Source: Bacteroidota bacterium
GTDB lineage: Bacteria; Bacteroidota; Bacteroidia; Flavobacteriales; Weeksellaceae
Reading direction: 5' to 3'
Assembly (NCBI GenBank): GCA_023458535.1
Contig: JAEWYW010000019.1
Coordinates: 1-44,480 of the forward strand
DNA: 44,480 nt
The notes under the pieces are model-generated. The model saw only the letters and a program-made list of their open reading frames with translations, was not told the DNA's origin and did no database searches. Positions 39,382-44,480 of this stretch are shown piece by piece (position 1 is the stretch's first letter; each line of letters begins with the position of its first letter). The position numbers were made by a program, and so were the translations under genes.

Positions 39382-39738
39382 ATGGATTTAATTAAGTACG
39401 TACAAGATCAGTACATTACTAAGAAAGAATTCCCTGAATTCAAAGCCGGTGACACCATCACTGTGTATTACGAAATTAAAGAAGGACAGAAAACAAGAAC
39501 TCAGTTCTTTAAAGGAACTGTAATTCAGTTGAGAGGAACTGGTGCTACCAAAACTTTCACCATCAGAAAAATGTCTGGTGATGTGGGTGTAGAAAGAGTT
39601 TTCCCTATCAACATGCCAGCTTTACAGAAAATTGAAGTGGATAGAAGAGGTAAAGTGAGAAGATCTAGAATCTACTACTTTAGAGATCTTAGAGGTAAAA
39701 AAGCGAGAATTAAAGACGCTGCTTACAAGAAGAACTAA
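39382..39738 (+). CDS. rplS: 50S ribosomal protein L19
   Basis: A 118-residue bL19, the normal length. MDLIKYVQDQYITKKEFPEFKAGDTITVYYEIKEGQKTR is the family N-terminus, so ATG 39382 is chosen; an in-frame ATG at 39346 would add twelve unlikely residues from the leader. FKGTVIQLRG, TFTIRKMSGDVGVERVFP and RRGKVRRSRIYYFRDLRGKKARIK are conserved. L19 lies at the 30S-50S interface. It is monocistronic, unlike the rpsP-rimM-trmD-rplS operon of many bacteria, and has its own promoter, leader and terminator. Confidence 0.96.
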   Translation: MDLIKYVQDQYITKKEFPEFKAGDTITVYYEIKEGQKTRTQFFKGTVIQLRGTGATKTFTIRKMSGDVGVERVFPINMPALQKIEVDRRGKVRRSRIYYFRDLRGKKARIKDAAYKKN

Positions 39739-39760
39739 GAATTCAGACAACAACATTATA

Positions 39761-39799
39761 AAAATGAGCAATCTAACTTTAGGTTGCTCATTTTGTTTT
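39761..39799 (+). terminator. Terminator of rplS
   Basis: AAAATGAGCAA (39761-39771) pairs with TTGCTCATTTT (39783-39793), followed by GTTTTTT. Confidence 0.72.
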
Positions 39800-39867
39800 T
39801 TAAAACCTTCAAAACTCTTTATGGAAAACTTATCTATGAATAAATTTATCGATTGAAATGTATTACA

Positions 39868-39896
39868 TTGTGAATTATTCTTAAAATTTAATTTTG
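39868..39896 (+). promoter_or_regulatory. Promoter of the aminotransferase gene
   Basis: TTG (39868-39870), 18 bp, TAATTTTG (39889-39896); the leader would be about 55-60 nt. Confidence 0.5.
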
Positions 39897-39957
39897 TATT
39901 GAATTATATTTTATAATTTTATGTAAATATTATATCTGTTTTAAAGAATATCTGCCT

Positions 39958-41112
39958 ATGATGAATATTTACAATTTTGACCAAGTTCGGTTTTTTACAG
40001 ATTTTTTTGGTTTTGCAAATCAATATCAAACCTATGATTTTGCGTTAGGTGTTCCTGATTTTCCTATTGATGAGCGCTTAAAAGAACTTCTTCGAGAATC
40101 TGTAGACTACATTAACCATGGATACGAATCTCTTCAAGGAAATCCGATTCTTATTGATGAAATAAAAAAATTTAATGAAGACCGAGATGTTCCTTTGCCG
40201 GTAAAATCCTCAGAGATTTCTGTAGTTCCCTGTGCCACATTTGCGTTGTTTACAGCGCTAAAATCTGTACTGTCAAAAGGTGATGAAGTAATTATCATCG
40301 AACCTAATTATTACACCTACGCACCCGTTGTGGTTTTGGCTGACGGAAATCCAGTGTACTGTTCTGTTAATGATGATTTTTCAGTCAATTGGGAATGTTT
40401 AGAGCAGAATATTACTTCTAAAACAAAGGTAATAATCGTCAATTCTCCTCAAAATCCAACAGGTAAAGTCTTTTCGAAATCAGATTGGGAAAAGCTGTAT
40501 CAGTTGATTGAAAATACAGACATTATCATCATTTCTGAAGAAGTTTATGATATGTATTGTTTTGATAATTCAGATTTTTTAAGTGCTTTTCACCATCCGA
40601 GGCTGAAAGATAGATGCTTTTGTCTTTATTCATTTGGGAAAATGTTTCACACGTCAGGCTGGAAAGTGAGTTATATATTGGCATCAGATGAATTACAGGA
40701 AAAATTCAGGACACATCAGCAGTACATTTCCTATGGTACCAATGCTTCATCACAGTATGCTTTAGCGAAATTTCTACCTATTTTTGATTCTTCGGAAAAT
40801 AAAAAAGTCATTCAAGTAAAAAGAGATTTATTTTGCAATTTGATAGAACAAACACCATTAAAAATACATGAGAAAGCCGAGGGTGGTTTTTTTCAGCTTG
40901 TAAATTTTAGGGAAATCGATAACAAGATGACGGATGTTGACTTTTGCAAATGGCTTATAACCGAAAAACAAATATCTGCACTGCCGTTATCAGCTTTTTA
41001 TTCCACGAAAAAAGATTCCGACTATATTAGAATGTGTTTTTTACGTAAAGATGAAGTGATGATAAATGGTTTGGAACAAATTACGAAGAATAATCTCATG
41101 AAAGTACTTTAA
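39958..41112 (+). CDS. PLP-dependent aminotransferase, methionine/kynurenine type (class I/II)
   Basis: A 384-residue fold-type I aminotransferase. LGVPDFPIDERL and HGYESLQGNPILIDEI are at the N-terminus, IVNSPQNPTGKVFS near the middle, EEVYDMYCFD binds PLP, and the Schiff-base Lys228 lies in YSFGKMFHTSGWKVSY. The C-terminal arginine motif that binds substrate carboxylate is YIRMCF. The pattern is that of YbdL-like methionine aminotransferases and kynurenine aminotransferases; a role in methionine salvage is likely but not proven. The start is ATG 39958 or 39961. Base composition is as A/T-rich as its surroundings. Confidence 0.87.
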   Translation: MMNIYNFDQVRFFTDFFGFANQYQTYDFALGVPDFPIDERLKELLRESVDYINHGYESLQGNPILIDEIKKFNEDRDVPLPVKSSEISVVPCATFALFTALKSVLSKGDEVIIIEPNYYTYAPVVVLADGNPVYCSVNDDFSVNWECLEQNITSKTKVIIVNSPQNPTGKVFSKSDWEKLYQLIENTDIIIISEEVYDMYCFDNSDFLSAFHHPRLKDRCFCLYSFGKMFHTSGWKVSYILASDELQEKFRTHQQYISYGTNASSQYALAKFLPIFDSSENKKVIQVKRDLFCNLIEQTPLKIHEKAEGGFFQLVNFREIDNKMTDVDFCKWLITEKQISALPLSAFYSTKKDSDYIRMCFLRKDEVMINGLEQITKNNLMKVL

Positions 41113-41160
41113 ATAAATGCTTTTAAACATTTTTATGTTAAATTCTGTTCATATCTATTA

Positions 41161-41178
41161 TAATTTTGTTTAATTTTG
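41161..41178 (+). promoter_or_regulatory. Two overlapping -7-like elements before the DoxX gene
   Basis: TAATTTTG occurs twice, at 41161-41168 and 41171-41178, 10 bp apart and 21-31 bp before the ATG. Neither has a clear TTG at the -33 position. Confidence 0.35.
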
Positions 41179-41199
41179 ATTGATTCAACATTGTAAACT

Positions 41200-41628
41200 A
41201 TGAAAATGAACAGCACAAAAATAAATGAAGAAGCGGTGCAATTTGCACTTTTATTATTTAGGGTGTTTTTAGGGATTGTGATGATGACACATGGTTATCC
41301 GAAATTACAGAAACTAATGGCTGGTGGCAACATTGAATTTATGGATTTTCTAGGCTTAGGGCCTGCAATCTCCTTAGTGCTGGTGGTTTTTGCTGAGTTT
41401 GTTTGTTCTATATTTTTAATACTGGGTTTATTTACGAGATGGATGTTAATTCCACTGATTATTACAATGCTCGTAGCTGTATTTGGTGTTCACATTAATG
41501 ATAGTTTCGGTAAAATGGAATTAGGCTTACTCTATCTTGTTGGCTATATCGTTCTGATGATCATCGGGCCAGGCAGATACAGCATTGATGGTCTTATTGC
41601 AAAGCGCAAAGAAAAATATGCTTGGTGA
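41200..41628 (+). CDS. DoxX-family membrane protein
   Basis: A 142-residue protein with four hydrophobic helices (about 15-33, 55-77, 83-100, 107-125). LLLFRVFLGIVMMTHGYPKLQKL at the start, the FAEFVCSIFLILGLFTRW motif and GPGRYSIDGL at the end are DoxX hallmarks. Members are linked to quinone redox or thiol stress responses; the function here is open. The start is ATG 41200 or 41206. The gene is monocistronic and followed by a very strong terminator. Confidence 0.87.
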   Translation: MKMNSTKINEEAVQFALLLFRVFLGIVMMTHGYPKLQKLMAGGNIEFMDFLGLGPAISLVLVVFAEFVCSIFLILGLFTRWMLIPLIITMLVAVFGVHINDSFGKMELGLLYLVGYIVLMIIGPGRYSIDGLIAKRKEKYAW

Positions 41629-41654
41629 TTTGTAATGATTATTTTTTAAAATAT

Positions 41655-41690
41655 AAAGGTTCGGGCAACGAAGTTGCCCGAACCTTTTTT
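41655..41690. terminator. Strong bidirectional terminator between doxX-like and MATE genes
   Basis: AAAGGTTCGGGCAAC (41655-41669) and its exact complement (41673-41687) form a 15-bp stem with GAA loop, followed by T's on the plus strand; A's before it give a weaker U-tract on the minus strand. Confidence 0.85.
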
Positions 41691-41714
41691 CTATAAAATT
41701 ATTAAGCTTTATTT

Positions 41715-43100
41715 TTAAACTTCCAATGAAGTCTTTAATTTTTCAGCATCATGAATTTTCTTTTTGGACATATTCAAAAAGCGTCCGACTAATAATACTG
41801 CAGAAATTGTTAGACCAAGCCCTAACGCAATCCACATTCCAAAAGCACCCATTTTCAATGTTACACACAAATAATAACCTAAAGGAATCGTAATAATCCA
41901 ATAGGCGATAAAAGTATATATCGATGGGATTTTTACATCTTGTATTCCCCTCAAGCAACCCAGAGCCGTCACTTGAATCCCATCTGAGAGTTGGAACAAT
42001 GCTGCAATAATTAATAATTTGGATGCTAAAGCAATTACTTCAATCTCTTCTTTTTTAGTGAAGAAAGTTGGAAGATAATCTCTGAAAACTACAAACACCA
42101 ATCCGCAGAATAGCATAAAAAGAAAAGTTATTTTGATGTTGTTGATGCCTACCTGTCGAAGTTCATGGTATTTCTGAAGACCAAGTCTTTTTCCGATCAT
42201 TACTGTAGACGCTACACTGAATCCAATACAAAGATTAAAGGTAAATGAAGCCATACTCAAGGCAATCTGATGCGAAGCAATATCATGTGCTGAAACCATT
42301 CCACAGATAAAAGCTGCTGCCGCAAAAGCCGTTACTTCAAAAAACATCTGCATTGCCGTTGGAAAACCAATCTTCAACATTTTATGAAACATTTTTTTCG
42401 AAAATTCAGATATTTTTAAGGTGAAGTCTTTAATGTACCTGCGTGTTTTTTCCTGTTTAAGAAGAACAAAATATAAGAATACTACCATGAATATTCTTGC
42501 AATTAAACTTGCTAACGCAGACCCCTTTACGCCCATTTCAGGGAATCCAAATAAACCTTTTATAAAAACGTAATTCAAAACGATATTGATTACATTGGCA
42601 ATGATGGTGGCTTTAGTAACACCAATAGTATAGGAAAGACCTTCCGAAACCTCTCTTAAAGTTTGAAATGCCATAAAAGGAACTATGCTTATGACCATAA
42701 TACCCAAAAAATCAGCTGTATCGGGAATAATTTCCTTAGGTTGATCTAAATGGTAGAGCAAAGGCATCGCTAAAAAGAGCAACAGCATCAAAATAATTCC
42801 CACCGACATATTAATCACAAAACCATGACTGAAAACTTGATTTATGGTTTTATGATCCTGCTTAGAATGTGCTTCTGATACCAATGGCGGAATAGCAAAA
42901 GAAAATCCTAACGCCAAAACAAAAACCGAAAAGAAAACCGCATTTCCTAAAGAAACGGATGCCAACGCATCAGCACCTAAAAGTTTTCCCACGATAATAT
43001 TGTCGAATAAATTTACTGAAACCTGACCTACTTGGGTCAGCATCACAGGCAAGGCTAATTTAAACGCTTCTTGAGTATAATTTTTATTTAATAATTTCAT
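41715..43100 (-). CDS. MATE-family multidrug efflux transporter (NorM type)
   Basis: A 461-residue protein with twelve hydrophobic helices in two homologous halves. The first half has ALPVMLTQVGQVSVNLFDNIIVGKLLGADALASVSLGNAVFF, and the second has GFPTAMQMFFEVTAFAAAAFICGMVSAHDIASHQIALSMASFTFNLCIGFSVASTVMIGKRLG. Both are NorM signatures. It exports cationic drugs or metabolites in exchange for Na+ or H+. The C-terminus is short and basic/acidic (KKKIHDAEKLKTSLEV). It is 71 bp downstream of the response regulator on the same strand, behind a terminator hairpin. Confidence 0.93.
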   Translation of the reverse strand: MKLLNKNYTQEAFKLALPVMLTQVGQVSVNLFDNIIVGKLLGADALASVSLGNAVFFSVFVLALGFSFAIPPLVSEAHSKQDHKTINQVFSHGFVINMSVGIILMLLLFLAMPLLYHLDQPKEIIPDTADFLGIMVISIVPFMAFQTLREVSEGLSYTIGVTKATIIANVINIVLNYVFIKGLFGFPEMGVKGSALASLIARIFMVVFLYFVLLKQEKTRRYIKDFTLKISEFSKKMFHKMLKIGFPTAMQMFFEVTAFAAAAFICGMVSAHDIASHQIALSMASFTFNLCIGFSVASTVMIGKRLGLQKYHELRQVGINNIKITFLFMLFCGLVFVVFRDYLPTFFTKKEEIEVIALASKLLIIAALFQLSDGIQVTALGCLRGIQDVKIPSIYTFIAYWIITIPLGYYLCVTLKMGAFGMWIALGLGLTISAVLLVGRFLNMSKKKIHDAEKLKTSLEV

Positions 43101-43121
43101 TATTTATGTTTTAAACAAAAA

Positions 43122-43149
43122 AAATTCGCAGCTTAAGTACTGCAAATTT
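43122..43149 (-). terminator. Terminator of the response regulator gene
   Basis: AAATTCGCAG (43122-43131) pairs with CTGCAAATTT (43140-43149), one mismatch; on the minus strand it is followed by a run of T's. Confidence 0.6.
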
Positions 43150-43171
43150 TTATATCAATATTTTACTGACA

Positions 43172-44356
43172 TTATTTTCTTACGAAATTTGCAACGTCCT
43201 GTTCAGAAACAGTATCACCACCAAGTATAATCAGTCTTTCCACCACATTTCTCAGTTCACGGATGTTACCTGTCCAAGAATAGTTTTGTAATGCTTTTAT
43301 AGCCGCATCATCAAACTTCTTAGCAGCAGAACCGTGCTCTTCGCCAATAATTGATGCAAAGTGACTTACCAATAACGGAATGTCTTCTTTTCTGTCATCC
43401 AAAGGCGGAACATAGATTTCAATCACCGAAAGACGGTGGTACAAATCTTCTCTAAATCTTCCTGCTTCAATCTCCACCTGCATATTTTTATTGGTTGCCG
43501 CTATTACACGAACGTCCACCTTAATTTCTTTGTCGCTTCCTACGGGAGAAACCTTGCTCTCCTGCAAAGCTCTGAGTACTTTAGCTTGCGCAATAAGACT
43601 CATATCACCAATTTCATCTAAGAAAATAGTTCCTGAATTGGCTTGCTCAAATTTTCCCTGCTTATCTTTAATGGCTCCTGTAAAAGATCCCTTTACGTGT
43701 CCGAAAAGTTCAGATTCTATCAATTCAGAAGGGATGGCTGCACAGTTCACCTCCACCATTGGTCCTCTCATTCTGTCACTCTGATTGTGAATGGCGTGAG
43801 CTACCAATTCTTTACCAGCACCGTTTGGTCCAGTGATCAAAACTCTAGCATCAGAATCGGCAACCTTTTCAATCATGTCCTGAATTTTTTTCAAAGCAGG
43901 AGATTCGCCGATCATTTGGTATTTTTTATTGACCTTCTTTTTTAAGGTTTTATTCTCTGTCTGTAAAGTTTTATTCTCTTTTTTAAGAGTTTCCTTGTTT
44001 AAGGCATTTTTTACAGAAGTAATCAAACGATTGATGTCAATAGGTTTTGAGATAAAATCGTAAGCGCCCTCTCTTAGACAAGAAACTGCAGAATCGATAT
44101 CGGCATGCCCAGAAATCATAATGAAATTGGATTCTGGTTTTAAAGCCAAACTTTGTTTCAGAAGCTCTGTTCCTGAAAGTTTTGGCATTTTTATATCTGA
44201 AATTACAAGGGCAAAGTCTTCTTTTTCAATCAGTTTATACCCTTCTAAACCGTCGTAAGCGGCTACAAATTCATAATCACTAAGTTCTTCTGAAAGGATG
44301 CTCTGTAACACATCCGAAATGGCTTTTTCGTCTTCTACGACTAAAATTTTCTGCAT
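43172..44356 (-). CDS. Sigma-54-type response regulator (REC plus AAA+) without DNA-binding domain
   Basis: A 394-residue NtrC-family protein. The receiver domain spans 1-118 with phospho-acceptor Asp54 (VISDIKMP) and Lys104. A predicted coiled coil (122-145) links it to the AAA+ sigma-54 activation domain (147-370): Walker A TGPNGAGKE (175-183), GSFTGA (223-228, in place of the usual GAFTGA), Walker B GTIFLDEIGD (242-251) and RFREDLYHRL. It ends at residue 394 (SEQDVANFVRK), just where a Fis-type HTH would normally start, so it cannot bind DNA by the usual route. The -7 promoter element is next to the ATG. Its kinase is not in the window. Confidence 0.9.
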   Translation of the reverse strand: MQKILVVEDEKAISDVLQSILSEELSDYEFVAAYDGLEGYKLIEKEDFALVISDIKMPKLSGTELLKQSLALKPESNFIMISGHADIDSAVSCLREGAYDFISKPIDINRLITSVKNALNKETLKKENKTLQTENKTLKKKVNKKYQMIGESPALKKIQDMIEKVADSDARVLITGPNGAGKELVAHAIHNQSDRMRGPMVEVNCAAIPSELIESELFGHVKGSFTGAIKDKQGKFEQANSGTIFLDEIGDMSLIAQAKVLRALQESKVSPVGSDKEIKVDVRVIAATNKNMQVEIEAGRFREDLYHRLSVIEIYVPPLDDRKEDIPLLVSHFASIIGEEHGSAAKKFDDAAIKALQNYSWTGNIRELRNVVERLIILGGDTVSEQDVANFVRK

Positions 44357-44361
44357 AGTTG

Positions 44362-44395
44362 CAAATTTAATGAATTTTGTTGGACTGCATGCAAA
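44362..44395 (-). promoter_or_regulatory. Promoter of the response regulator gene, apparently leaderless
   Basis: On the minus strand TTTG (44395-44392), 22 bp, TAAATTTG (44369-44362). Five nt separate it from the ATG at 44356. Confidence 0.45.
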
Positions 44396-44417
44396 TTTTG
44401 TTCCTTTTTCAAGGTAT

Positions 44418-44466
44418 CAGGTTCGCGGTTCGAGATTCGAGATTTGAGATTTCGAGTTTGAGTTTA
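44418..44466 (+). repeat. Degenerate heptanucleotide tract (7 units)
   Basis: caggttc, gcggttc, gagattc, gagattt, gagattt, cgagttt, gagttta: an exact 7-bp period again. The units gagattt and gagttta resemble those at 31264-31326. Confidence 0.75.
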
Positions 44467-44480
44467 TAATTAAATGTAGA

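Overview
The window looks like a chromosomal segment of a Flavobacteriia member, most likely of the Chryseobacterium group (Weeksellaceae). The reasons are: low GC with A/T-rich spacers; promoters of the Bacteroidetes type (TTG or TTTG, about 19-21 bp, then TAnnTTTG); almost no Shine-Dalgarno sequences; two secreted proteins with type IX secretion type B C-terminal domains; and several largely Bacteroidota-typical families (DUF3098, TIGR02757, choice-of-anchor L, Bacteroidota-type PlsC). The genus is an inference. I see no tRNA, rRNA, CRISPR, phage or insertion sequence.

Layout. 1-1.5 kb: start of a chorismate-binding enzyme (probable MenF), a MenI-like thioesterase and a PlsC-like acyltransferase, all leftward. 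1.5-3.9 kb: a PadR regulator and a HAAS/PspC membrane sensor, followed by a tiny amphipathic-peptide ORF with its own terminator. 4.1-9.9 kb: HD hydrolase, long-chain acyl-CoA synthetase, acyl-CoA dehydrogenase, DUF2891 protein, DUF4349 lipoprotein. 10.1-15.5 kb: prfC facing a tightly packed rightward operon (CPBP protease, rdgB, rnz, TIGR02757, DUF1003-like coiled-coil protein). 15.6-21.7 kb: two paralogous secreted choice-of-anchor-L proteins. 21.7-26.7 kb: rsmA divergent from ftsX-DUF3098-uppP-truB-barrel protein, then rluF. 26.8-31.2 kb: HhH membrane protein, two lipoproteins (one OmpA-like), MerR regulator, DbpA-like helicase. 31.6-34.8 kb: rpsA, repeat elements, EamA transporter. 34.8-38.9 kb: TlpA-like thioredoxin and the two CoA-transferase subunits, split by a divergently oriented ABC exporter. 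39-44.4 kb: a GC-rich structured repeat, rplS, methionine-type aminotransferase, DoxX, MATE exporter and a sigma-54-type response regulator without a DNA-binding domain.

The genes form a mostly housekeeping set: translation and RNA maturation (prfC, rnz, rsmA, truB, rluF, dbpA-like, rpsA, rplS), envelope biogenesis (ftsX, uppP, plsC, lipoproteins, barrel), fatty-acid and ketone-body use (acyl-CoA synthetase, acyl-CoA dehydrogenase, scoAB) and menaquinone synthesis.

The less ordinary content is mostly between genes: a roughly 208-bp GC-rich element with a perfect 21-bp hairpin and flanking direct repeats; two 90-bp inverted-repeat elements; degenerate tracts with an exact 7-bp period at four places; structured leaders before rpsA and rplS; and a recurring promoter geometry that would make at least four mRNAs leaderless. 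No computation or database search was possible, so family assignments rest on motif recognition.
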